Source: JADJMO01 sp016794445
GTDB taxonomy: Bacteria > Myxococcota_A > Polyangia > Polyangiales > JADJMO01
Assembly (NCBI GenBank): GCA_016794445.1
Contig: JAEUKC010000164.1
Span: 6,412-70,411 of the forward strand
Direction: 5' to 3'
DNA length: 64,000 bases
Shown here: positions 8,164-15,885 of the stretch, piece after piece
How positions within the stretch are numbered: position 1 is the first letter of the stretch
How the letters are laid out: each line of letters starts with the position of its first letter
Notes under the pieces: generated by a model
Databases searched by the model: none
The model's input: the letters and a program-made list of their open reading frames with translations, nothing else
Told to the model about the DNA's origin: nothing
Position numbers and translations under genes: made by a program

Positions 8164-9477
8164 ATGAGCACACCCGTGGGTCAAGACGCGGCCGGCGCGG
8201 GCGAAGCGTGGCCGAGGGCGCTCATGTCTCGCTTCTTCCGGCGGGGCGACCTCCTCACGCGCTTCGTCGTGGCCTCGCTCGGGATCCACTCGCTCTCGGT
8301 GCTCCCCTGGGCCCGGATCCTCGCCTGGATGCTGGTGGGACTCGGCCTGCGCCCCTCCCCCATCGAGTGGAAGAAGGACACCGCCGACGCGCCCACGGTC
8401 ATCCCGATCGACATCGACGCCCTCGACGACGGCAAGGACGATCCGGGCCCGAAGCCCCCTCCCACCGGCACCTTCGACCCAGGGGGGCAGGTGGTCGCCG
8501 GCGACGCGGGACCTCCCGCGCCCGAGGCGGGACCGGAGACGGGCCCGGAGGCCGGCGTCGATGCCGGCCCCTCCGACGCCGCGGGCGACGCGCCCGACGC
8601 CGCGCCGATCAAGCCCAAGCGCATCAAGGACCCGAACGCCCTCGCCGGTGGCCTCGACACCCTGAAGCCCAAGAACAAGGAGGTCAACGTCTCGGTGCTC
8701 GTGCGCATGGACCACCTGCGCGCGCACCCCATCGGCAAGCAGCTCGGCGGGAAGATCGCCAAGATCCCCGAGTGGAAGCCGTTCTTCGAGGGCACCGGCA
8801 TCGACCCGGTGCGCGACCTCGACGCGCTCTACGCCAACGGCCCGCGCTTCTACGAGACCTCCCGCGTCACCGCGATCATCGTACACAACAAGCCCGACGT
8901 CGCGATCTCGCTCGTGCTGCAGGGCATGAACACGTCGTTCAAGGGCGAGTGGATCGGCGACGACGACGTGCCCGCCTTCCGCGCCAAGATCGACAAGGCC
9001 GACCGCGCCGTGGTGCAGATCCCGGGGGGCATCATCATCACCCCGCTCGACGGCGAGAAGCAGGCCCTCGAGATCGCCCACGCGATGGTGAAGAAGAAGA
9101 AGCGCGCGTCGGACATGGTGCCGAAGGGCGACGTCGACCTCGTGCTCGGCGCCTACATGCGCAAGCCCTCGAACGTGCTCACCGCCATCCCGGACGATCT
9201 CTTCGACACCAACATCACGATCCGGATCCGCAAGGACAACGGCACCATCCTCGACATCGACGCCAAGGCCAAGGACGACGCGCACGCGAAGGACGACGCC
9301 CTCACGGTCGGCAAGCTGATCGAGTCCGCGGTGCCCAAGGGCTTCGTCGGCGTCCTCGCCCGCAAGTACATCGCGGGGTACACGATCGGCGCCGAGGGCG
9401 ACGTCGTGCGGTTCCACCACGAGCTCGACGGCGACCGCCTCGAGACGGCGTGGAGCCTGATCGGCGGCAGCCTCTAG
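8164..9477 (+). CDS. Membrane-anchored protein of unknown function
   Basis: 437 residues, family not recognised. Residues about 28-62 contain a hydrophobic stretch (LPWARILAWMLVGLGL) likely to be one membrane anchor, followed by an Asp/Pro/Gly/Ala-rich linker (about 65-150) with DAGP and DAA repeats. The remaining soluble part starts NVSVLVRMDHLRAHPIG and goes on to GIDPVRDLDALYANG, a pattern shared in outline with the 350-residue lipoprotein at 57644-58696 (self-comparison by eye only). That pattern recalls DUF3352-like substrate-free surface domains, but the match is weak. The topology suggests a periplasmic or exported domain tethered to the inner membrane. The start ATG is the first in frame and lies 102 bases from the divergent htrA start. 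Confidence 0.7.
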   Translation: MSTPVGQDAAGAGEAWPRALMSRFFRRGDLLTRFVVASLGIHSLSVLPWARILAWMLVGLGLRPSPIEWKKDTADAPTVIPIDIDALDDGKDDPGPKPPPTGTFDPGGQVVAGDAGPPAPEAGPETGPEAGVDAGPSDAAGDAPDAAPIKPKRIKDPNALAGGLDTLKPKNKEVNVSVLVRMDHLRAHPIGKQLGGKIAKIPEWKPFFEGTGIDPVRDLDALYANGPRFYETSRVTAIIVHNKPDVAISLVLQGMNTSFKGEWIGDDDVPAFRAKIDKADRAVVQIPGGIIITPLDGEKQALEIAHAMVKKKKRASDMVPKGDVDLVLGAYMRKPSNVLTAIPDDLFDTNITIRIRKDNGTILDIDAKAKDDAHAKDDALTVGKLIESAVPKGFVGVLARKYIAGYTIGAEGDVVRFHHELDGDRLETAWSLIGGSL

Positions 9478-9486
9478 CGGCCGTCT

Positions 9487-9957
9487 CTAGCGGCGGCGGC
9501 GCGGCGGCGGCGGCTTCACGCTCGGGACCTTGCGCTGCGACGAGGGCGCGGCGATCCACTGCGTCTCCATCACGTCGAACAGGGCGTCGGCGAAGATCCC
9601 CGTGTCGTCGATGGTCTGCCACTCGCGCTCGCCGATCGCGCACAGCATCGCGTCCTTGGGCACGCGACCGGCCTCGATCCCGCGCTGCAGCGTCTCGGTG
9701 TCGACCGGTCCGACGACCCGCCCGCTCGCGGCGACGAACCAGTGCGAGGCGATCCGGCGCGCGCCGCTGCCCAGCACCTCGTGGAGGGGGCGCCACTTGG
9801 TCTCGCCCGCGGCGGCGACGAGCGCGGCGGTCGGCAGGAGGCCGTTCTCCACGCGCGCGCAGAGCTGCGCCAGCGAGAGGTTCTGGCCGAGCACGCGACC
9901 GCGGACGTCGGCGACGGAGAACGATGCTTCTTCGGAGGGGGCGAAGGAGGGCAGCAT
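9487..9957 (-). CDS. GYF_2 domain protein
   Basis: 156 residues from the chosen ATG. The central block (HWFVAASGRVVGPVDTET, then GRVPKDAML and GEREWQTIDD) matches the bacterial GYF_2 pattern: aromatic pair, Gly-Pro turn, small helix, then a Trp. A weaker copy precedes it (RGRVLGQNLSLAQLCARV, LVAAAGETKWRPL), so the protein appears to have two tandem GYF_2-like units, followed by a basic Pro/Arg tail. GYF_2 domains are thought to bind proline-rich peptides and often sit on membrane or regulatory proteins. The frame is open to 10041 with ATGs there and at 10035, but the extra residues look non-coding, so the start is uncertain. It is convergent with the gene at 8164 and divergent from the glycosyltransferase. 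Confidence 0.7.
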   Translation of the reverse strand: MLPSFAPSEEASFSVADVRGRVLGQNLSLAQLCARVENGLLPTAALVAAAGETKWRPLHEVLGSGARRIASHWFVAASGRVVGPVDTETLQRGIEAGRVPKDAMLCAIGEREWQTIDDTGIFADALFDVMETQWIAAPSSQRKVPSVKPPPPRRRR

Positions 9958-10074
9958 CCTGCCGTCTGCCAAGCAGGAGCCGTACCGTCGACGTTGCCCG
10001 GAGATTCGGCGCCTCTCCGTGCTCGAGCCTGTCATCCCCATGTGTCACCCGTCCCGTCGGAGTAGAAGACCCCG

Positions 10075-11052
10075 ATGCGGCGGGTCCTCCTGCTGACGAC
10101 CCCGTTCGACCGTCGAGCGCACCTCGACGGCACGCGCCGCGCCGTGCTCGATCTGCTGCCGGAGCTCCCCGGGCACGACGTCGCGCCGTGGGTGCTCGGC
10201 CGGCAGGGAACGCGTGTCACCGGCGCCGACGTGCTCGCCGTCGAAGGCCCCGCCGACGTGTTCGCGCGCATCCTCTCCTGGCTGCGCCCGGGCGACCTCG
10301 TCCACGCCTTCCTCACGCCGCGCCGTCGCACGGTGCTCGCGCTCCACGCCATCGAACGCCGCGCGCCGGTGCTGCACACGCTCACCTCGACACCCGTCGA
10401 CAAGCTCTTGATGCCGCGGATGCAGCGCACGATCGCGACGAGCGCGTGGGTGGGCCGGGGGCTCGACCTGCCGGTGATCCCGATGCCGTTCGCGCCCGAG
10501 CCGCCGACCCTCGCCGCGCCGTACAAGAACCTGCTGCTGTTCGCCGGTGATGCCCGCGAAGGGGGAGGCCTCCTCGAGACCGCGGAGGCCTTTCGCTCGA
10601 TGTCGCTGCCGTGGGGCGTGCGGGCGGTGCTCGGGGTCGCTTCGCGCGCCAAGAACACGGGTGAGGTTTCGCTCGCGCGGGATGTCTGCGCGCGGACCCC
10701 GGACGCGGTGTTGCTGGGCGAGCAACCCTCGCTCCTCCCCCACCTCACCGCCGCGCGCGCGGTGCTGCTCCCGGCCAGCCACACCCACGCCAAGCTCGAT
10801 CACCCGCGGGTGCTGCTCGAGGCGCTGTCGGCGGGCACGCGCATCGTCGTGGGCCCCGCGCCGAACCTCGCCGAGCTCTTGCCCGATCCGTCGCTCGGCG
10901 TGGTGGTCGACGGCGTGTCCTCGCTGCGCGAGGCGCTCGAGGACGCACTCGTGGCCCCGGATCCGGGGCCGCTCGCCGTGGCCCGCGTGCTCTCCGCCCG
11001 CAACCCGCGCCGCATCGCGGCGGCGTACGCCAAGCTCTACGAAGCGCTCTAG
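10075..11052 (+). CDS. Glycosyltransferase, GT4-like
   Basis: 325 residues. A Rossmann-type N-terminus (RRVLLLTTPFD) is followed by a typical GT-B C-terminal half: KNLLLFAGDAREGGGL, ARDVCARTPDAVLLGEQ, then LLPASHTHAKLDHPRVLLEALSAG, in which the Glu of LLEAL sits where family GT4 places its donor-binding EX7E-type motif, and VVVDGVSSL. It is shorter than most GT4 enzymes and the acceptor domain is reduced. Donor and acceptor cannot be inferred; no polysaccharide cluster is nearby. The stop is 8 bases from the end of the convergent HEAT-repeat gene. Confidence 0.75.
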   Translation: MRRVLLLTTPFDRRAHLDGTRRAVLDLLPELPGHDVAPWVLGRQGTRVTGADVLAVEGPADVFARILSWLRPGDLVHAFLTPRRRTVLALHAIERRAPVLHTLTSTPVDKLLMPRMQRTIATSAWVGRGLDLPVIPMPFAPEPPTLAAPYKNLLLFAGDAREGGGLLETAEAFRSMSLPWGVRAVLGVASRAKNTGEVSLARDVCARTPDAVLLGEQPSLLPHLTAARAVLLPASHTHAKLDHPRVLLEALSAGTRIVVGPAPNLAELLPDPSLGVVVDGVSSLREALEDALVAPDPGPLAVARVLSARNPRRIAAAYAKLYEAL

Positions 11053-11060
11053 TACCTGAG

Positions 11061-11939
11061 CTACTTGCTCGCGGCGGCGATGGCGGTCGGTGCCTTGGCC
11101 ATGGCGCTCATCACGGCGCCGTCGACGGCCATGTCCTCGAGCTTCTCGAGCGACTTCTGGTTCTTCTCGGCGTTGGCGTTGCCGATCGTCGAGGCGTTGC
11201 CCTCGATCGAGCTCTTGATGACGGCGAGCTTGCTGAACGCGAAGGAAACCTTGGCCTGGATGCGCAGGTCGCCCGCGAACTTGGAGCGGTCGAGCGAGAC
11301 GAGCCGCGCGTCGACCCCGAGCACGGGCAGCCCCTTGCTGCTCGCCTCGTTCAGGTACTTGCCGGCCGTGGCGGAGTCCGTCGGCAGCACGTAGACGCCG
11401 TCGATCCCGCCGAACTTCCGCCGCGCCGCCTCCTCGAGCACCTTGGACAGCTCGGTGGCCCGGACGTTCGTCTCGTTGTGGATCTTGTTGAGCTTCACGA
11501 CGTACTTGGTGGTCGCCCAGTTGGGCGGACCGCTCGTCGTCACACCACCCCCAGCGTTCGAGGGGCCGCCGACGCCGCCGCTGGCCTTGAGCGAGGTGAT
11601 CGCCGACTCCATCGCCTGCTTGGTGGGCGGGTTCTTCTCCTTGGCGACACGGTCCTCGAGCGCCGGCACGGCGAGCACGTCGCCGAGCTTGGCGAGGGCG
11701 CTGGCCGCCGCTTGGCGCACGGTCGGGTGCGGGTCGTCGAGGGCACCCTCGAGCGGCTTGCGCGCCTTGAAGTCGCCACTCGCACCGAGCTTGAGGCAGG
11801 CATCGACCCGGAAGCGGAAGTCCTCTGCCGTCTTGAGGATCTTGGCCTGCGCAGCGACGTCGATGCCCGCGGTACGCGCAGGGACGACCGCCAGCGCGAG
11901 CGCGGAAGACAGCAGGATTGCGACGAGACGACCTCTCAC
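11061..11939 (-). CDS. Secreted HEAT-repeat protein
   Basis: 292 residues starting from a GTG that gives a clear signal peptide (RLVAILLSSALALAVV...ARTAG); a GAAGGAG element lies upstream. A longer form from an ATG at 12017 is possible but adds charged residues ahead of the signal. Residues about 30-105 hold HEAT-like helices (KARKPLEGALDDPHPTVRQAA, then ALAKLGDVLAVPALEDRV), which usually mediate protein contacts. A Gly/Ser linker follows, then a mixed alpha/beta domain of unknown type (TKYVVKLNKIHNETN to KSLEKLEDMAVDGAV). The gene is divergent from bamA across a 289-base gap. That gap holds an inverted repeat TGCACCG (12013-12019) / CGGTGCA (12049-12055) and the bamA promoter candidate. Confidence 0.8.
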   Translation of the reverse strand: MRGRLVAILLSSALALAVVPARTAGIDVAAQAKILKTAEDFRFRVDACLKLGASGDFKARKPLEGALDDPHPTVRQAAASALAKLGDVLAVPALEDRVAKEKNPPTKQAMESAITSLKASGGVGGPSNAGGGVTTSGPPNWATTKYVVKLNKIHNETNVRATELSKVLEEAARRKFGGIDGVYVLPTDSATAGKYLNEASSKGLPVLGVDARLVSLDRSKFAGDLRIQAKVSFAFSKLAVIKSSIEGNASTIGNANAEKNQKSLEKLEDMAVDGAVMSAMAKAPTAIAAASK

Positions 11940-12165
11940 TGCTGGCTCTGCTCCTTCGTGGTCAGGTGGTCCGTGGAGGCCCATCGGGATGGACGGGCCA
12001 CCTGAACGACGATGCACCGATTTTCAGTCATCTGGCGTTTTCGTTCAACGGTGCAAAGGTGCGCGCTCGTCTCCATCGTAGGCAGGTTCCGCCCGCCACG
12101 GAGATACGCACTGTGGCGGAACACCGCACCCGAGGTGGTCCGCTGTGGGCGGCGGACGTAGAAGA

Positions 12166-12195
12166 TTGACCTCCGGGGTCGCACCTACCTATTCC
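12166..12195 (+). promoter_or_regulatory. Candidate sigma-70 promoter of bamA
   Basis: TTGACC at 12166-12171 and TATTCC at 12190-12195 are separated by 18 bases. The predicted start of transcription near 12203 would leave a leader of about 26 bases before the ATG at 12229. This supports that ATG over later GTG codons. Confidence 0.45.
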
Positions 12196-12228
12196 GCTCC
12201 GCTGCTCCGCTCCGCGGTCCGCCCCCCG

Positions 12229-15057
12229 ATGCCCTCATCCCCGCAAAGTCACCGGTCTCGCCTCGCCAGAGCCCGCTCTCTTGAAGCTTGTAGTGGCGAA
12301 CCTTGCGCTGGCGAACGCCGCACTGGTGAGTCTCTCGCTGGCGAACCTGGAGGCCGACCGAACGGCCGGCCCTGGCGGGGCGCCCTCCACGTGCTCTGGC
12401 TCTTCGCCGCGACCTTGTTCTTCGGCATCTTCACGGCGCCGCGGCTCGCCGCCCAGGGCGTCGGCGCCAAGCCCTCCGCGTCCGTCAAGCCCTCGGCCTC
12501 GACCAAGCCCCCGGCGGCTTCGGCGGCCAAGCCCGCCAAGCCCGGCGCCAAGCCCTCGGCCTCTGCGTCCGGAGCGGCTTCGAGCGTGGCCAGCGTGGCG
12601 CCGTCGGCCAGCGCCTCTGGCTCTGCCTCCCCATCCGACGACGACCCTGTACCTCCCGTCGCCACGGCCAAGCCCGTCGCGCCCACCCTGCCGAAGACCA
12701 CGGCCGAAGAGGCGGCCGGCAAGCTCGTGCGCAAGATCGAGGTCGAGGGCAACACCCGCGTGGCCTCGGACCGCATCACCGACTACCTGCGCCTCAAGGA
12801 AGGCCAGCCCTTCGTCCCGACCGATCTCGCGCGCGACGTGAAGGAGCTCTGGCAGAGCGGCCTCTTCGACGACATCGAGGTCGACCTCTCCAAGAACGAC
12901 GACGGGACCATCGACCTCCGCTTCCACGTGCGCGAGCGCCCCAACGTCCGCGCCGTCGTGTTCGAGGGCAACAAGGTCTTCGAGACCGACAAGCTGCGCG
13001 AGGACGTCGAGATCAAGGAGAACACCGTGTTCTCCGCGCCCGCCGTGCGACGCAGCGTCCAGAAGCTCAAGGACAAGTACGCCGAGAAGGGCTACTTCCT
13101 CGCCAAGATCACCAGCGAGGTCGTCCCCCACAAGGACAACGAGGTCACCGTCAAGCTCTCCGTCGTCGAGGGCAAGGAGGTGACCATCAAGAAGATCACC
13201 TTCGTCGGCAACCACCACGTGCCGGACGACGAGCTCAAGGGGATCATGCTGTCCGCGCAGGGCGGCTTCCTCGGAATCGGCAGCGGCGCGAGCTACCGCA
13301 AGGACGTCTTCGAGCGCGACGTCCTCATGATCCAGGCGTACTACGCCGACAAGGGCTACCTCGGCATCTCGGTGCCGCCGCCGCGCGTGATGCTCACGCC
13401 GGACCGCGAGGGCATCGAGGTCACGGTCACCATCGAGGAAGGCCCCCAGTTCACCGTCAAGCGCGTGGACGTGTTCGAGCTCGACCCCGACGGCAAGGAG
13501 ATCGAGCCGCTCGGCGGGCGCAAGGCGCTCTACGAGATGCTGAGCGTGAAGGTCGGCGAGACCTTCAACCGCGCGCTCCTCGTCAAGGACCTCCAGGGGG
13601 TCAAGACCCTCTACCGCGACCAGGGCTTCGCCAACGTCGAGGCCGACCCGGGCACCCAGCTCGACTTCGACAAGAAAGAGGTCAGCATCCGCGTGCCCAT
13701 CAAGCGCGGGCCGCTGGTGAAGATCGGGCGCATCGAGATCCGCGGCAACAGCAAGACGAGCGACAAGGTCGTCCGTCGCGAGATGGTGGTCATCGAGGGG
13801 CAGAAGTTCTCCGAGACCGGCCTCGAGGAGTCGCGCAAGCGCGTGCTCGCCCTCGGCTTCTTCGAGCGCGTCGACGTTTCCACCGAGAAGGGCGCCGTCG
13901 CCGACACCGTCGACGTGAACTTCGAGGTCGCGGAGCGGCCCACCGGCACGTTCCAGATCGGCGCGGGCTTCTCCTCGATCGAGCAGTTCATCGCGACCGC
14001 GCAGATCCAGCAGGCCAACCTGTTCGGCCGCGGCCAGTCGCTCGCGCTGCAGGCGCAGGTCTCCGGCCTGCGCCAGATGGTCAACATCCGGTTCTTCGAG
14101 CCGTACCTGTTCGACACGGACTGGTCGGCCTCGGTCGACTTCTACGACCAGCTGCGCATCTACGACTCGTTCTCCCAGACCTCGCTCGGCGGCTCGCTCA
14201 CCCTCGGCTACCCGATCATCCAGCCGTCGCTGCGCTGGAACCTCAGCTACACGGCGGAGCGGGTCAAGGTCACCACGAGCACGACGAGCACGTTCTTCGG
14301 GACGAGCGCCGCGGTGAGCCTGTTCCAGCGCCTGCCGCTCGCCAACCTGTTCAACGACGGGTTCGTCTCCTCGGTCAAGCCGGCCATCGTCTACGACACG
14401 CGCGACAACCGCCTGTTCCCGACGAGCGGCATCTACATGATCGCGTCGTCGGAGCTCGCGTCCTCGGCGTTCGGCTCGCAGAACCAGTTCCTGCGTCACC
14501 GCATCAACGCGCGCTTCTACTACAACCTCGGCGGCAACGTCGTCCTCAAGAACAACACCGAGTGGGGCCACGTCACGAGCCCCAACGCCGCGGGCGTGCC
14601 GATCTTCGCGCGCTTCTTCCTCGGTGGCATCTTCGACGTCCGCGGGTTCCGCCTGCGCTCGATCGGCCCGCGCCTGCCGCTCAACGGCAGCCTGGACCCG
14701 AACACGAGCATCTACACCAACGGCGCGAACATCGGCGGGAACATGCAGCTCTACTCGAACTTCGAGCTCGAGTTCCCCATCCTCGACAAGGTCGGCATCC
14801 GCGGCGTCGTGTTCTTCGACGCGGGCAACGCCTGGAACCTCGAGGGCCTCTATTGCAACGTCGCGCGCGGCACCCCGACCGACAAGGTCGTCGACCCGTG
14901 CAACAAGAACATCCTCGACCTGCGCACCTCGTACGGCTTCGGCATCCGCTGGTTCTCGCCGCTCGGCCCGCTGCGCTTCGAGTGGGGCTTCCCGACCCGC
15001 CCGCTCGCGTACGAGGACTCGAGCCAGTTCGAGTTCACCATCGGCAACTTCTTCTGA
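12229..15057 (+). CDS. bamA: Outer membrane protein assembly factor BamA
   Basis: 942 residues from the chosen ATG. After a hydrophobic segment at residues about 54-70 (VLWLFAATLFFGIF) comes a long low-complexity Ala/Ser/Pro/Lys linker (about 77-150). Five POTRA domains follow (first VRKIEVEGNTRV, later KKITFVGNHHVPDDEL and GRIEIRGNSKTSDKV), then the 16-strand barrel with the conserved IFDVRGFR element in the L6 region and the C-terminal aromatic signature FEFTIGNFF. BamA folds and inserts outer-membrane beta-barrel proteins. It is about 130 residues longer than enteric BamA because of the linker and a 54-residue polar stretch before the signal segment, which includes a fourfold 15-base repeat. 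An alternative GTG start at codon 56 would give a conventional signal peptide. Confidence 0.93.
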   Translation: MPSSPQSHRSRLARARSLEACSGEPCAGERRTGESLAGEPGGRPNGRPWRGALHVLWLFAATLFFGIFTAPRLAAQGVGAKPSASVKPSASTKPPAASAAKPAKPGAKPSASASGAASSVASVAPSASASGSASPSDDDPVPPVATAKPVAPTLPKTTAEEAAGKLVRKIEVEGNTRVASDRITDYLRLKEGQPFVPTDLARDVKELWQSGLFDDIEVDLSKNDDGTIDLRFHVRERPNVRAVVFEGNKVFETDKLREDVEIKENTVFSAPAVRRSVQKLKDKYAEKGYFLAKITSEVVPHKDNEVTVKLSVVEGKEVTIKKITFVGNHHVPDDELKGIMLSAQGGFLGIGSGASYRKDVFERDVLMIQAYYADKGYLGISVPPPRVMLTPDREGIEVTVTIEEGPQFTVKRVDVFELDPDGKEIEPLGGRKALYEMLSVKVGETFNRALLVKDLQGVKTLYRDQGFANVEADPGTQLDFDKKEVSIRVPIKRGPLVKIGRIEIRGNSKTSDKVVRREMVVIEGQKFSETGLEESRKRVLALGFFERVDVSTEKGAVADTVDVNFEVAERPTGTFQIGAGFSSIEQFIATAQIQQANLFGRGQSLALQAQVSGLRQMVNIRFFEPYLFDTDWSASVDFYDQLRIYDSFSQTSLGGSLTLGYPIIQPSLRWNLSYTAERVKVTTSTTSTFFGTSAAVSLFQRLPLANLFNDGFVSSVKPAIVYDTRDNRLFPTSGIYMIASSELASSAFGSQNQFLRHRINARFYYNLGGNVVLKNNTEWGHVTSPNAAGVPIFARFFLGGIFDVRGFRLRSIGPRLPLNGSLDPNTSIYTNGANIGGNMQLYSNFELEFPILDKVGIRGVVFFDAGNAWNLEGLYCNVARGTPTDKVVDPCNKNILDLRTSYGFGIRWFSPLGPLRFEWGFPTRPLAYEDSSQFEFTIGNFF
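12289..12348 (+). repeat. Four tandem 15-base units inside the 5' end of bamA
   Basis: Four in-frame units encode CSGEP, CAGER, RTGES and LAGEP (12289-12303, 12304-12318, 12319-12333, 12334-12348). The common core is (A/G)CTGG(C/T)GA. The repeat lies between the promoter and the hydrophobic segment of BamA. It may be translated as an N-terminal extension or be part of the leader if a later start is used. Confidence 0.65.
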
Positions 15058-15087
15058 GAGGAAGCTGGGGGCTTCGGAGAGGAGGCC

Positions 15088-15114
15088 GGGGGCGGACATT
15101 TCCTGTCCGGCCCC
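15088..15114 (+). terminator. Hairpin after bamA
   Basis: An 11-bp stem with one mismatch (GGGGGCGGACA / TGTCCGGCCCC) and TTTCC loop lies 31 bases after the bamA stop. No T-run follows, so it is a candidate terminator or mRNA 3' stabiliser that separates bamA from imuA. Confidence 0.45.
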
Positions 15115-15117
15115 GAG

Positions 15118-15159
15118 TTGTGCGAGCCGAGCGAGGACCTATGCTGGACAAGCGTCCAG
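15118..15159 (+). promoter_or_regulatory. imuA promoter with LexA-like palindrome
   Basis: TTGTGC (15118-15123) and TATGCT (15140-15145) are 16 bases apart. Overlapping the -10 box and touching the start codon is the perfect 16-base palindrome CTGGACAAGCGTCCAG (15144-15159). It has the CTgaAC-N4-GTtcAG layout reported for Myxococcus LexA boxes, but with G/C in place of A/T at one symmetric pair. ImuA-ImuB cassettes are normally LexA-controlled, so SOS repression is the likely role; this is inference. Confidence 0.45.
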
Positions 15160-15885
15160 ATGGCCTCCTCTTCCTCCACCCTCGAGCAGCTGCGGCACGA
15201 GCTCGTCCAGCGCTTTCCGGGTAGTTTTCCGGGGATAGGCGCAGCTGGCAGCGTCGGCGGAGCGGCGCTGCGCAAGGCGCCCGTCCTGTGGGTCGAGGTC
15301 GCGCTCGGCCAAGGGGGGCTCGCCTGGCTCGCCGCGTGGGCCCTCCTCCGCCTCGCCGACGATCCGCTGGGCCGCCCCGCCCTCTTCGTCGACACCTACG
15401 GCACCTACCACCCAGGCGAGCTCCTCGATCTCGAGCGGCGCCTCGTCGTCGTCCGCCCCGAAGACCCGGCCGAGGCCCACGTCGCGGCCGACATCGCGCT
15501 GCGCTCCGGCTCCTTCTCGCTCGTCGCGCTCGAGCTGCACCGGAGCCTCCATCCCACCGCCCTCGCCCGGCTCGCCCGGCTCGCGAACGGTCGGCGCGGC
15601 GAGGCGCACACGCCCCTGGTCATGTTCGGCACTCCACCCTCGTTCGTCTCGCCCCCGAGCGGCGTGGGCCGCACCTCGTTCCTCGAGGCCGTCACGGCGC
15701 TCTTCGGCGACCCTCGCCTCGTCCTCGGCAACGAGTCCCCCCTCGATCAGGAATCCGACCATGCGCAGCCCGGTCACCCCCCGCGTCTCCCCCATACGAC
15801 GGATCGCCTGCGTCCACTGGAGCGAGCTGCCGATCGCCGCCCATCGCCTGCGGCTGGTCCACTCGAACTCCCAGAGCACGACTGA
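15160..15885 (+). CDS. imuA: ImuA-like, RecA-fold mutagenesis accessory protein
   Basis: 241 residues. The N-terminus LEQLRHELVQRFPG and the core LPWVEVALGQGGL-like region (read here as APVLWVEVALGQGGLAWLAAWALL) through GRPALFVDTYGTYHP and VALELHRSLHPTALARL follow the reduced RecA fold of ImuA/SulA-like proteins. No intact Walker A is visible, as is common in ImuA. ImuA works with ImuB and usually DnaE2 in error-prone translesion synthesis. Its 3' end overlaps imuB by 125 bases; the last 41 codons look like an out-of-frame reading of imuB, so the true C-terminus or a frameshift is uncertain. A start at 15118 is also open, but 15160 sits right after the operator-like palindrome. Confidence 0.75.
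   Translation: MASSSSTLEQLRHELVQRFPGSFPGIGAAGSVGGAALRKAPVLWVEVALGQGGLAWLAAWALLRLADDPLGRPALFVDTYGTYHPGELLDLERRLVVVRPEDPAEAHVAADIALRSGSFSLVALELHRSLHPTALARLARLANGRRGEAHTPLVMFGTPPSFVSPPSGVGRTSFLEAVTALFGDPRLVLGNESPLDQESDHAQPGHPPRLPHTTDRLRPLERAADRRPSPAAGPLELPEHD

Noticed and set aside
12235..15099. Minus-strand open frame opposite bamA
   Set aside because: Composition typical of an antisense shadow (Arg/Asp/Val/Leu/Glu repeats); bamA motifs are unambiguous.
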